Part shown: positions 16,487-24,490 of the stretch, in pieces | How the letters are laid out: every line of letters begins with the position of its first letter | Position numbering within the stretch: position 1 is the first letter of the stretch | NCBI RefSeq assembly: GCF_000466425.1 | Contig: NZ_KE992174.1 | Coordinates: forward strand, 1-47,678 | DNA length: 47,678 bases | DNA from: Capnocytophaga sp. oral taxon 863 str. F0517 | GTDB lineage: Bacteria; Bacteroidota; Bacteroidia; Flavobacteriales; Flavobacteriaceae | Direction: 5' to 3' | The notes under the pieces: model-generated | The model's input: only the letters and a program-made list of their open reading frames with translations | Database searches by the model: none | What the model was told of the DNA's origin: nothing | Translations under genes and position numbers: made by a program

Positions 16487-17458
16487 ATGGCACGAGTACT
16501 TACCGGTATCCAAAGTACGGGGACTCCGCACTTGGGGAACTTATTGGGAGCGATATTGCCTGCTTTGCAGATGGCACAAGATGCTCGTAATGAGTCTTTT
16601 TTATTTATAGCCGACCTACATTCACTCACCCAAATAAAGGATGGCGTACAGCTTCGGCAGAATACTTATGAGGTAGCCGCCACTTGGCTTGCTTTTGGCT
16701 TGGATCATGATCGTGTGACCTTTTACCGGCAGAGTGATGTACCTTATACCACTGAGTTGGCTTGGTATTTGGCATGTTTCTTCCCTTATCAACGCCTGAC
16801 CTTGGCGCATTCGTTCAAGGATAAGGCAGATCGCTTGGAGGATGTCAATACAGGGCTATTTACCTATCCTATGCTGATGGCAGCTGACATCCTACTCTAC
16901 GATGCAGAATTGGTACCTGTGGGGAAAGACCAGTTACAACACTTAGAGTTCACTCGCGATGTAGCCTCTCGCTTCAATTATCAAATGGGAGAGACCTTCG
17001 TGTTTCCTAAGGAAAGCATCCGAGAGGACATCATGATCATTCCTGGTACCGATGGGGAAAAGATGAGTAAGTCTCGTCGCAACTATATCAATATCTTCCT
17101 TCCGGAGAAGGAGCTCAAGAAACAAATCATGTCGATCCAGACAGATAGTACCCCCTTGGAGGCTCCCAAAGATCCGGATAGTTGTAATGTCTTCACACTC
17201 TATAAGCTGTTGGCCTCAGAGGTACAAAGTGCGGAGATGGCCGAGCGCTATAGAGCGGGCAACTATGGATTTGGACATGCCAAGACAGCTCTTTATGAGC
17301 TTATCTTGGAGAAATTTGCCGAGCCACGCCAAAAATTTGCCTACTATATGCAGCATTTGGAAGAAATAGATGCTATATTAGGAAAAGGAGCAGAAAAGGC
17401 GGCAGTAGTAGCTCAACAAACAATCAAGCGAGTAAGAGAGAAATTAGGTTATTTGTAA
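16487..17458 (+). CDS. trpS: Tryptophanyl-tRNA synthetase
   Basis: Class I synthetase that charges tRNA-Trp. The 323-aa protein starts at the ATG at 16487. The open frame extends to a TTG at 16439, but that overlaps the promoter. The HIGH-type motif is in 'TGTPHLGN' (11-18) and 'KMSKS' at 192-196. 'GKDQLQHLEFTRD' belongs to the tryptophan pocket. The LysM gene starts 11 nt downstream. Confidence 0.96.
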   Translation: MARVLTGIQSTGTPHLGNLLGAILPALQMAQDARNESFLFIADLHSLTQIKDGVQLRQNTYEVAATWLAFGLDHDRVTFYRQSDVPYTTELAWYLACFFPYQRLTLAHSFKDKADRLEDVNTGLFTYPMLMAADILLYDAELVPVGKDQLQHLEFTRDVASRFNYQMGETFVFPKESIREDIMIIPGTDGEKMSKSRRNYINIFLPEKELKKQIMSIQTDSTPLEAPKDPDSCNVFTLYKLLASEVQSAEMAERYRAGNYGFGHAKTALYELILEKFAEPRQKFAYYMQHLEEIDAILGKGAEKAAVVAQQTIKRVREKLGYL

Positions 17459-17469
17459 TAAAAATAAAC

Positions 17470-19383
17470 ATGAAAAAGATATTACTAATTTTAATGGTTT
17501 TTATAGGATTTCCTATTTTTGCACAAACCAAACAACATACCAGTTATACCGTAAAAGAAGGAGATACGCTGGAGGGTATAGCTAAGGTCTATCGTCTCTC
17601 TCCTAATGATATAAAGTCACTAAATTCCGCTTTGGTAGAAAAGGGCTTACAAAAAGGAATGATATTACTACTTCCAGGAGAAGAGGTGAGTTACTTTAAT
17701 AAAAAACAACCCTTAGGCTTTCAGATACATGAGGTAGGGGATAAGGAAACGCTTTATGGACTGGCACAGAAGTATGGTATCACACAAGATGACTTGCGCC
17801 GCTATAATATGATTCTCTACAAAAAAGATTTGCGCAAAGGCCAAGAGATTACCATTCCAGTATATAAGGAAGTTACTAAGGAGATTTCCAAAGGTAAAGA
17901 AGGACTAACCAAGCATATTGTAAAACCTGGAGAAGGCATATGGCGTATAGCGCAGAACTATGGGACTACTCAGGAAGTCTTAGAGAAGCTCAATCCCAAT
18001 CTTCCAGATCCTCTTAAAGAAGGAATGGAAATATGGGTACCCGCAGGGCGAAGCGGTCTTCCTCAAGTGACTACCGATAAGGCCTTAGTCCTCTACCAAG
18101 TAGAAAAAGGGGAGGGTTTCATGAGCTTAGAACGTAAGTTTGGTCTTTCTCAAAAAGAATTGGAAAAGCTCAATCCCGAGCTCAAGGAAGGTATCAAGCT
18201 CGAAGCTCAAATATGGATTCCTAAGAGTAATTTCTTAGATTATATAGCCACAGCAGGCTTAGCTCAGGTAGAGAGTGGAAATACTACAGATGCCAACCCG
18301 AAGATAAAGGCTAATATGCGTCCGGCTAATGCCAAGAGGGTATCCTTTGTATTGCCTTTCAAGGTTACAGGAATCCAAGCAGGTAATATGGCCGATCTTA
18401 AAATAAAGTTGCAAAAAGAAAAAATGACAGCGGTGGCAGCAGATTTCTATTCTGGAGCTCTTATAGCCCTGGATTCCTTACAAAAAATGGGCTTTTCCCT
18501 TACAGTGAATGTATATGATAGCCAAGGAAATGTGCAAGGAGTAAAGACTGTCGCCTCCAGTGAAGCCCTCAAGAATTCACAGGTCATTATAGGGCCTTTT
18601 GCTCCTTCTGCCTTTAATGCGCTTTCTGAGGCTATAACCGATGAGAATACCGCTATATTGGCACCTTTGTCTAACAAAAATATAGAATTGCGCCCCAATG
18701 TATTCCAGACGGTTCCTACTATAGAAGTACAGCAGAATAGTATGATCAGCTTCATATACCAAAAATATCCAGATGCAAACATTATATTGCTTTCCGATAG
18801 CAAGAGTAAGGATATGAATGAGAAGCTACAATCCTCTTTCCTACAAGCTAAAAATGTAGATAATATACAAGGGATACAGAAAGCATTGGTCAAGGATGCT
18901 ACCAATATCGTATTTGTTTCTTCCGATAATGTAGTGTTCCTCTCCGATGCGATACGTATACTCTATAACACAGCAGGGATCTCAGGCAAGAATAGGAACT
19001 ATAATATTATCATGGCTACCTTGGACAAGGGTGAGGCCTACGACCATAATAGTATATCCAACACACAGCTTTCAGCGCTGAAGTTTACCTATCCAGCCGC
19101 CAATAGATATGCTGGGGAAAATAATGCTTTTATAAGCAAATATCTTAAGACCTATAAGATTTCTCCCAGCAAATATGCCTTTAGAGGATTTGATCTTACT
19201 ATGGATGCCGTACTTAGAACGAGCCTAAGTGGAAACTTTGTCAAGGAGGTTAATATAGGGGAAACCTCCTATCAGGAAAATAAATTTCAGTACATAAAGA
19301 ATAGTGTAAAAGGAGGAGGATATGAGAATAGAGCTGTATACATACTTCGCTATGAAGACTTACAGATAAGTGAAATTTATTAG
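17470..19383 (+). CDS. LysM-repeat protein with periplasmic ligand-binding-like domain
   Basis: A 637-aa secreted protein whose signal peptide ends around 'PIFAQ' (residue 19). Four LysM repeats follow: about 25-68 ('YTVKEGDTLEGIAKVY'), 84-130 ('HEVGDKETLYGLAQKYG'), 147-192 ('HIVKPGEGIWRIAQNYG') and 207-250 ('YQVEKGEGFMSLERKFG'). These should bind peptidoglycan. Residues about 285-637 resemble the type I periplasmic-binding/amino-acid receptor fold ('SFVLPFKVTG', 'DFYSGALIALDSL', 'VIIGPFAPSAF', 'NTAILAPLSN'). The combination is common in Flavobacteriia; its ligand and role are unknown. It follows trpS closely, without a clear promoter. Confidence 0.82.
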   Translation: MKKILLILMVFIGFPIFAQTKQHTSYTVKEGDTLEGIAKVYRLSPNDIKSLNSALVEKGLQKGMILLLPGEEVSYFNKKQPLGFQIHEVGDKETLYGLAQKYGITQDDLRRYNMILYKKDLRKGQEITIPVYKEVTKEISKGKEGLTKHIVKPGEGIWRIAQNYGTTQEVLEKLNPNLPDPLKEGMEIWVPAGRSGLPQVTTDKALVLYQVEKGEGFMSLERKFGLSQKELEKLNPELKEGIKLEAQIWIPKSNFLDYIATAGLAQVESGNTTDANPKIKANMRPANAKRVSFVLPFKVTGIQAGNMADLKIKLQKEKMTAVAADFYSGALIALDSLQKMGFSLTVNVYDSQGNVQGVKTVASSEALKNSQVIIGPFAPSAFNALSEAITDENTAILAPLSNKNIELRPNVFQTVPTIEVQQNSMISFIYQKYPDANIILLSDSKSKDMNEKLQSSFLQAKNVDNIQGIQKALVKDATNIVFVSSDNVVFLSDAIRILYNTAGISGKNRNYNIIMATLDKGEAYDHNSISNTQLSALKFTYPAANRYAGENNAFISKYLKTYKISPSKYAFRGFDLTMDAVLRTSLSGNFVKEVNIGETSYQENKFQYIKNSVKGGGYENRAVYILRYEDLQISEIY

Positions 19384-19442
19384 AAAATAGTCAACAAAAT
19401 TATAAACAATAAGGGTGTGGGTAAAAAAAGATCTTTTTTCCT

Positions 19443-19472
19443 TTGCTATAACAAAAAAATGTTTTACCTTTG
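19443..19472 (+). promoter_or_regulatory. Promoter for ompA-like gene
   Basis: TTG (19443-19445), a 19-nt spacer and TACCTTTG (19465-19472): a full-consensus Bacteroidota promoter, 43 nt before the start, as expected for an abundant protein. Confidence 0.75.
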
Positions 19473-19515
19473 TCCCCACGTTAATGAAATTTAATTAGAA
19501 TTAAAAATCACATTT

Positions 19516-20715
19516 ATGAGAAAGCAAATTCTAGCTTTGACAGCTCTTGTAGCCTTGGGTGCGAATGCTCAAGAATACAATAAATGGTCGATAGATGTAA
19601 ATGGTGGTGTCAACAAGCCAACAGTAGGGTTTACATCTGGATATGCGACAAAAACACCAAATCTTTGGACACTTAACGGAGGTGTTCGTTATATGTTTAA
19701 TAACAAATTTGGTTTGCGATTAGCAGGAGGATATGACAAGATTGAAGAAGGAAAGAATTCTCCTAAATTTAATTCCAATATATGGAATGTAAACTTGCAA
19801 GCAGTAGCCAATGTAGGCCGCGTGCTTTCTTTTGAGGATTGGACTCGTGATCTTGGCTTGTTATTACACTCAGGTGTAGGTGTAGGACAACTTAAAGGAG
19901 ATAATTTCTCTAAAGCAGATAACTTAGGCTTCTTTACTTTCGGTCTTACTCCACAGATTCGCCTTAGTAATCGTGTTTCTTTATTGTTAGATGGTTCTGT
20001 CTACTTGTATGCTAGGCAAAACAGAACATTTGATGGTAATGCAGTAACTACCAAACGTGGTTTCCAAGGAACTAACTTCACTGGAACTATCGGTTTGCAA
20101 GTAGCACTTGGAAGAAACTTGGTACATGCTGACTGGTACAGCCAAGCTGCTAGCGACAGCCAACTTGCTGAGCGTGTAGCTAAAGCTGAAAACACCGTAG
20201 CAGAACTCGCTAAGAGACTTGAAAACAAGGAAGACAAAATGGTGGATACCAACAGCAACCGTGTTCCTGATGAAGTTGAAAACTACATCAACGAAAAATA
20301 TGGTAGCCTAGCATCTAACCAAGCTGCTCCAGCACCTGCTGCTCCAGCTACTAACTACTCTGGACAATCAGCTCGTGAGCTTATCGAGAAAGGTTACATC
20401 AATGTTTATTTCGATCTTGGATCTGCAACTCCTCAAGTATCTTCTTTGTGGGCTGTTGATTTCGTAGCTAACTACCTAAAACAAAACTCAGGAGCTAGCT
20501 TGAATGTAGCCGGTTATGCTGACCAAGAAGGTTCAGTTAAGTTCAACCAAAAACTTTCTGCAAGACGTGCTGAAGCAATTAAGAAATTGCTTACTAACAG
20601 AGGTGTAAGTGCTTCTCAACTTTCAACAGAAGGAAAAGGAGTAGATAAGACTTCTAACGTTAAGTCAGCTAACGTTCGTCAGCTTGCACGCCGTGTAACT
20701 TTCGAAGTAAAATAA
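19516..20715 (+). CDS. OmpA family outer membrane protein
   Basis: A 399-aa porin-like protein with a signal peptide ending at 'ANAQ' (19). Residues about 20-210 form an 8-strand beta-barrel. A coiled linker ('RVAKAENTVAELAKRLENKED') and a Pro/Ala-rich spacer follow. The OmpA/MotB C-terminal domain (about 285-399, 'INVYFDLGSATP', 'NVAGYADQEGSVKFNQKLSARRAEAI') binds peptidoglycan. Codon use differs visibly from neighbours, with many AAC, GCT and CGT codons, which suits high expression. It is a single gene with a strong promoter and terminator. Confidence 0.93.
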   Translation: MRKQILALTALVALGANAQEYNKWSIDVNGGVNKPTVGFTSGYATKTPNLWTLNGGVRYMFNNKFGLRLAGGYDKIEEGKNSPKFNSNIWNVNLQAVANVGRVLSFEDWTRDLGLLLHSGVGVGQLKGDNFSKADNLGFFTFGLTPQIRLSNRVSLLLDGSVYLYARQNRTFDGNAVTTKRGFQGTNFTGTIGLQVALGRNLVHADWYSQAASDSQLAERVAKAENTVAELAKRLENKEDKMVDTNSNRVPDEVENYINEKYGSLASNQAAPAPAAPATNYSGQSARELIEKGYINVYFDLGSATPQVSSLWAVDFVANYLKQNSGASLNVAGYADQEGSVKFNQKLSARRAEAIKKLLTNRGVSASQLSTEGKGVDKTSNVKSANVRQLARRVTFEVK

Positions 20716-20732
20716 TTAAATATATTTACTTT

Positions 20733-20763
20733 AAAAGCCACTCCCAAAAGGAGTGGCTTTTTT
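20733..20763 (+). terminator. Rho-independent terminator of the ompA-like gene
   Basis: The stem AAAAGCCACTCC / GGAGTGGCTTTT with a 5-nt loop is followed by more T. Confidence 0.92.
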
Positions 20764-20796
20764 ATAAAAAATCTTTTCATATTTGTAGAAAAGTAG

Positions 20797-20804
20797 TATA
20801 TTTG
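20797..20804 (+). promoter_or_regulatory. Promoter -7 element for arginine decarboxylase
   Basis: TATATTTG, about 273 nt upstream of the start codon; it implies an unusually long leader. Confidence 0.55.
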
Positions 20805-20810
20805 CCCCTT

Positions 20811-21077
20811 GTATGAACCTATCATTTTAAGGAATCAGTTACCTATATAATTGTTTGATAATCAATGAATAAGACTATTGAGCCTCCTTCAGTTTATTAT
20901 GCTGTTATTCTTCCTCTGCATCTGTTACAATGTAGGGTTTTGTCTTTTTTTTCGCTACGCCCTGCCCAAAATATCCTTCGAAGGATAGGAAAGAGCTATG
21001 CCCCTCTGAGAATTTGAGTTTTATTTTCTATTTGTTCCTTATCTCTTCCCTAAAAATACAATAAATACGAAAATAAA
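20811..21077 (+). other. Long 5' leader of arginine decarboxylase with a small upstream ORF
   Basis: The leader of about 265 nt contains a perfect 16-bp palindrome, TATCCTTCGAAGGATA (20969-20984). It also holds a 50-codon reading frame (20865-21017) that ends 60 nt before the gene and has several Arg codons toward its end ('LRR', 'PLRI'). No known riboswitch is recognised. Translational attenuation by arginine or polyamines is possible but unproven. Confidence 0.35.
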
Positions 21078-22469
21078 ATGAAAAATAAATATATAGATCT
21101 CATAGATCAAACTTACTATTTTCCTCAGGACGAATTTACCTTGGAGGGAGATGAACTTCGCTTCCATGATATAGACCTTATGGAGCTAGTACGCCGCTAT
21201 GGAGCGCCTCTGAAATTCATGTATCTACCCAAAATTTCAGAGAATATCCAAAGAGCAAAGAAATGGTTCGAAAAAGCTATCAAAAAACATAAATACAAAG
21301 GAGAGTACAACTATTGCTATTGTACCAAAAGTTCGCACTTTAAGCATGTGATGGTAGAGGCGCTGAAGAATGATATCCATATGGAGACCTCTTCTGCTTT
21401 TGATATTAATATCATCAACAATTTAATTAACGAAGGACTTATTAGCAAAGAAAACTACATCCTCTGTAATGGCTTCAAGCGTGATGCTTATATAGATGGT
21501 ATTGCTGACCTAATCAATAGAGGATATGATAGATGCATGCCTATTATTGATAATTATGAAGAAATCAATCTTTTTGACCAGAAAATAAAGGAGCGCTATA
21601 ACATAGGTATACGTATAGCCTCTGAAGAGGATCCTCGTTCCGAATTCTACACCAGCCGCTTAGGGATCGGTTATAAGAATATTGTTCCTTTCTATAATCG
21701 AGAGATAAAAGATAATAAGAAGGTAACCCTCAAGATGTTGCACTTCTTTATCAATACAGGGATCAAGGACAATGCCTATTATTGGAATGAGCTTCTTAAA
21801 TGTCTCAAAGTATATATTCAGCTCAAGAAAGTAGCCCCAGAGTTGGACAGCCTTAATATAGGAGGAGGATTCCCTATAAAAACATCCTTAGCCTTTGAGT
21901 ATGATTATGCTTATATGGTGGATGAGATTATTCGACAAATTAAAATAGCTTGTGAACAAGAGAAGGTACCAGTACCGAATATCTTTACCGAATTCGGGAG
22001 CTTTACGGTAGGAGAAGCAGGAGGAGCCATCTATGAGATTATGTATCAGAAACAACAGAATGACCGTGAGAAATGGAATATGATTAATTCTTCCTTCATC
22101 ACAACGCTTCCTGATACCTGGGCTATCAACAAACGTTTTGTGCTTCTCCCCATCAATCGTTGGAATGATGAGTATGAGAGAGTACTTTTAGGAGGGCTTA
22201 CCTGTGATGGAGACGATTATTATAATAGTGAGCAGAATATGAATGCTATTTATCTGCCAAAGTATAATAAGAATAAGCCCTTATATATAGGTTTCTTTAA
22301 TACGGGAGCTTATCAGGATTCCATAGGGGGAATAGGAGGGCTACAGCACTGTCTGATCCCTCAGCCCAAGATAATACTTATTGATAGAGATAAAAATGGA
22401 GAACTTACCTCACGCCTCTTTATGGAGCAGCAAAAGGCAGAGGAAATGCTTAAGATATTAGGCTATTAG
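21078..22469 (+). CDS. Arginine decarboxylase (PLP fold type III)
   Basis: The enzyme decarboxylates arginine to agmatine, the first step of the arginine route to polyamines. The 463-aa protein is the compact form typical of Bacteroidota rather than the ~630-aa E. coli SpeA. The PLP lysine is Lys84 in 'CYCTKSSHF'. 'GGGFP' binds the cofactor phosphate, 'LTCDGDD' provides the C-terminal Cys/Asp of the active site, and 'FFNTGAYQ' is the PLP-contacting Tyr region. It is monocistronic with a strong terminator. Its close relatives include carboxynorspermidine decarboxylases, so the arginine assignment is good but not certain. Confidence 0.85.
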   Translation: MKNKYIDLIDQTYYFPQDEFTLEGDELRFHDIDLMELVRRYGAPLKFMYLPKISENIQRAKKWFEKAIKKHKYKGEYNYCYCTKSSHFKHVMVEALKNDIHMETSSAFDINIINNLINEGLISKENYILCNGFKRDAYIDGIADLINRGYDRCMPIIDNYEEINLFDQKIKERYNIGIRIASEEDPRSEFYTSRLGIGYKNIVPFYNREIKDNKKVTLKMLHFFINTGIKDNAYYWNELLKCLKVYIQLKKVAPELDSLNIGGGFPIKTSLAFEYDYAYMVDEIIRQIKIACEQEKVPVPNIFTEFGSFTVGEAGGAIYEIMYQKQQNDREKWNMINSSFITTLPDTWAINKRFVLLPINRWNDEYERVLLGGLTCDGDDYYNSEQNMNAIYLPKYNKNKPLYIGFFNTGAYQDSIGGIGGLQHCLIPQPKIILIDRDKNGELTSRLFMEQQKAEEMLKILGY

Positions 22470-22501
22470 TAGTACTTGTCTCTGATATATTCATATTTTT
22501 C

Positions 22502-22539
22502 AATCTCCTCGCAGCCTGACTGCGAGGAGATTCTTTTTT
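22502..22539 (+). terminator. Rho-independent terminator of arginine decarboxylase
   Basis: A perfect 13-bp stem, AATCTCCTCGCAG / CTGCGAGGAGATT, with a 5-nt loop and a T-tract. Confidence 0.93.
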
Positions 22540-22667
22540 AGTATGCTAGTATTTTCTTTATTCTGAATTTATCTTAGTCATTAAAAGGAGGGAGAACAGA
22601 CCTTTGTTGCTCATAGCGTATTCGGTAGCGTATTCGGTTCTTAAAATATGCAGGATTTTGGCCATAA

Positions 22668-22703
22668 AAAAAGAGTGTTTGTAGAATACAACACACTCTT
22701 TTT
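22668..22703 (-). terminator. Terminator of tRNA-Met
   Basis: On the minus strand AAAAAGAGTGT pairs with ACACTCTTTTT, with additional inner pairs. Seven T follow, 18 nt past the tRNA 3' end. Confidence 0.82.
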
Positions 22704-22720
22704 CAGTATTTTACGTTTTG

Positions 22721-22794
22721 TAGCGAAGACGGGATTTGAACCCGTGACCTTTGGGTTATGAATCCAACGCTCTAACCAACTGAGCTACCTCGCC
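22721..22794 (-). tRNA. tRNA-Met (anticodon CAT)
   Basis: A 74-nt cloverleaf on the minus strand. The acceptor stem GGCGAGG pairs with CTTCGCT (two G-U pairs), the D-arm is 'AGCTCAGTTGGTTAGAGC', the anticodon loop TTCATAA has CAT at 22758-22760, and the T-arm contains 'GGTTCAAATCC'. The 3' CCA is not encoded. It resembles elongator tRNA-Met rather than initiator. A tRNA-Ile with modified C34 also has CAT, but the body fits Met better. It has its own promoter and terminator. Confidence 0.95.
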
Positions 22795-22809
22795 ATGCTT
22801 TTGCGGGTG

Positions 22810-22839
22810 CAAAGATACAACTTTTTTTCATATATACAA
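22810..22839 (-). promoter_or_regulatory. Promoter of tRNA-Met
   Basis: On the minus strand TTG (22837-22839), a 19-nt spacer and TATCTTTG (22810-22817), 15 nt before the tRNA. Confidence 0.75.
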
Positions 22840-22963
22840 AACGATATCCAATATTTTTATCTGATAAAATGTAAATAGTTTATTATTAATAGGTTATGAA
22901 CCTATAAGAGATGCTTTGATATATAATTGAGATTAAAAAGAAAGTTAAAGGTCTTTAGATGCT

Positions 22964-22993
22964 TTGTGTTTAGCTGAAAAATGAGTATATTTG
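22964..22993 (+). promoter_or_regulatory. Rightward promoter in gene-free region
   Basis: TTG (22964-22966), a 19-nt spacer and TATATTTG (22986-22993). No convincing gene follows before exbB at 23398. The transcript would start near 23000 and include the hairpin at 23028-23050 near its 5' end. Confidence 0.5.
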
Positions 22994-23021
22994 CAGTGCT
23001 CAATATTTTAGAATATACAAG

Positions 23022-23174
23022 AAAAAATCCGAGTACTTTCGTAGCTCGGACTTTCGTGAAAAAACTAAACAATTATAAGATTATCTTCAATAAGTGAATT
23101 ACTCTTTTTGGCAATTCCCTTTTTATTATCAGTAAACTATCTAAGGATTGGTTTTAAAACTTACTTCCTTATTT
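23022..23174 (-). ncRNA. Candidate small non-coding RNA
   Basis: A full-consensus promoter (23181-23210, minus) and a minus-strand terminator bound about 150 nt. The terminator stem is TCCGAG plus TAC pairing with GTA plus CTCGGA, loop TTTC, one bulge, then six T on the minus strand. No ATG occurs on the minus strand of this stretch, so it is unlikely to code. A weak internal stem pairs CAATCCTT with AAGGGAATTG. I do not recognise the family; 6S RNA would need its ends paired, which is not seen. Confidence 0.5.
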
Positions 23175-23180
23175 CGATTG

Positions 23181-23210
23181 CAAAGGTACGCATATTTTTT
23201 GAATCTACAA
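23181..23210 (-). promoter_or_regulatory. Promoter of the candidate small RNA
   Basis: On the minus strand TTG (23208-23210), a 19-nt spacer and TACCTTTG (23181-23188). It faces the rightward promoter at 22964. Confidence 0.68.
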
Positions 23211-23364
23211 GTGTCAGATAGTATAAATATATGTTAAAATGTTTAAGTTGTTGATTGATTGAGATTTATAGGGTGGTTTAGCTTTGTTTTCCTAAAAGTA
23301 TTATGGTTTAAAAATAGGAAGTGATAAAAATATTAAAAAATGAGTTTTTTATAAAGAAAAGATG

Positions 23365-23372
23365 TATTTTTG
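23365..23372 (+). promoter_or_regulatory. Promoter -7 element for exbB-exbD-tonB
   Basis: TATTTTTG, 25 nt before the exbB start. Confidence 0.55.
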
Positions 23373-23397
23373 CCCCTAAAACTAAATTAAAGGAAAT

Positions 23398-24087
23398 ATG
23401 TTGTTTTTACAAGCAAATGCGATGTCTACAGCGGAATCAACCACTGAGGTAAAACAAGAAAGTCTCTCTATTATGAGCCTTATTTTAGATGGTGGCCTGG
23501 CCAATACCATCATTATAGGGGTTCTATTTCTGATGCTTGCTACGGCCATTTACATCTATTTTGAAAGGACTTTTGCTATCAGTTCAGCCAAGAGGATAGA
23601 TGCTAATTTTATGAGCGTTATTCGGGATAATATAGCTTCAGGACGCATAGAGGCGGCTAAAAATCTTTGTCTTCAGTACAATAGTCCTGTAGCTCGATTG
23701 GTAGGTAAGGGAATCTCTCGAATAGGGAAGCCTATAGATGATATCCATAAGGCTATAGAGAATGCAGGATCTTTGGAAGTCTATAAGTTGGAAAAAAATG
23801 TTTCCTTGTTGGCTACTCTTGCGGGGGTAGGTCCTATGATTGGTTTCTTGGGGACTGTGGTAGGGATGGTGATGTCCTTCCATGCTATGGCCACCAATGG
23901 ACAGGCTGATATGAGCATACTGGCCGGAGGGATCTATACTGCTATGACCACTACTGTAGCAGGTCTTATTGTAGGGATTGTAGCTTATTTGGCTTATAAT
24001 CACTTGGTGATGAGAATCAATAATGTTACCCAAAAGCTAGAGGCTACTACAGTTGATTTCTTGGATATGTTGAACGAACCTATTTAA
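23398..24087 (+). CDS. exbB: MotA/TolQ/ExbB proton channel family protein
   Basis: Inner-membrane component of the proton-driven motor that energises TonB. In 229 aa there are three membrane segments: about 37-56 ('IIIGVLFLMLATAIYIYF'), about 135-160 ('LATLAGVGPMIGFLGTVVGMVMSF') and about 180-202 ('MTTTVAGLIVGIVAYLAYNHLV'). The family signature 'GFLGTVVGM' is present. The ATG at 23398 follows the A/G-rich AAAGGAAAT; a second ATG at 23422 is possible. It is the first of three genes, with 4-nt and 9-nt gaps. The family also includes TolQ, but the TonB-like third gene supports ExbB. Confidence 0.9.
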   Translation: MLFLQANAMSTAESTTEVKQESLSIMSLILDGGLANTIIIGVLFLMLATAIYIYFERTFAISSAKRIDANFMSVIRDNIASGRIEAAKNLCLQYNSPVARLVGKGISRIGKPIDDIHKAIENAGSLEVYKLEKNVSLLATLAGVGPMIGFLGTVVGMVMSFHAMATNGQADMSILAGGIYTAMTTTVAGLIVGIVAYLAYNHLVMRINNVTQKLEATTVDFLDMLNEPI

Positions 24088-24091
24088 TAAG

Positions 24092-24481
24092 ATGAGTATC
24101 AAATCAACTAATAAGGTAAGCCCAGAGTTTAGTATGTCCTCCATGACGGACATCGTATTCTTATTGCTTATTTTCTTTATGCTTACCGCCTCTAACAATC
24201 CTAAGGTATTGGATCTGTTGTTACCCAAGGCACAAGGAAAGTCCTCAACGATTCAAAATGTATCGGTAAGCATTGATAAGGATGCACAATATTATGTAAA
24301 TAATAAGTTGGTGGATATTTCTCAAATGGAAACGGAGCTTAAGGAAGCACTCTCAGGAATGGAGAATCCGACCATTGTCCTTAGGGTAGAGGAGAGTGTC
24401 CCTATAGAAAAGGCTGTTTCTGTTATGGATATTGCCAATCAAAATCAGTATAAACTTATCTTAGCCGTACGGCCTAAGTAA
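24092..24481 (+). CDS. exbD: ExbD/TolR family biopolymer transport protein
   Basis: A 129-aa single-span protein partnering ExbB. The N-terminal block 'VSPEFSMSSMTDIVFLLLIFFMLTAS' contains the essential membrane Asp near residue 18. The periplasmic domain ends in 'ENQYKLILAVRPK'-like sequence. It starts 4 nt after exbB, indicating translational coupling. Confidence 0.92.
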   Translation: MSIKSTNKVSPEFSMSSMTDIVFLLLIFFMLTASNNPKVLDLLLPKAQGKSSTIQNVSVSIDKDAQYYVNNKLVDISQMETELKEALSGMENPTIVLRVEESVPIEKAVSVMDIANQNQYKLILAVRPK

Positions 24482-24490
24482 TCCTAAGTT

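Noticed and set aside
19423-19439. A6-GATC-T6 palindrome after the LysM gene as a terminator
   Set aside because: It has no loop-forming spacer and no GC stem, so it is unlikely to terminate.
22721-22794. Reading the CAT tRNA as tRNA-Ile2 or initiator tRNA
   Set aside because: The arm sequences resemble elongator tRNA-Met of Bacteroidota; the decision is by similarity only.
22981-23096. Short plus-strand ORF starting at 22981 over the candidate small RNA
   Set aside because: Its ATG lies upstream of the predicted transcription start within the promoter, and no in-frame start follows.
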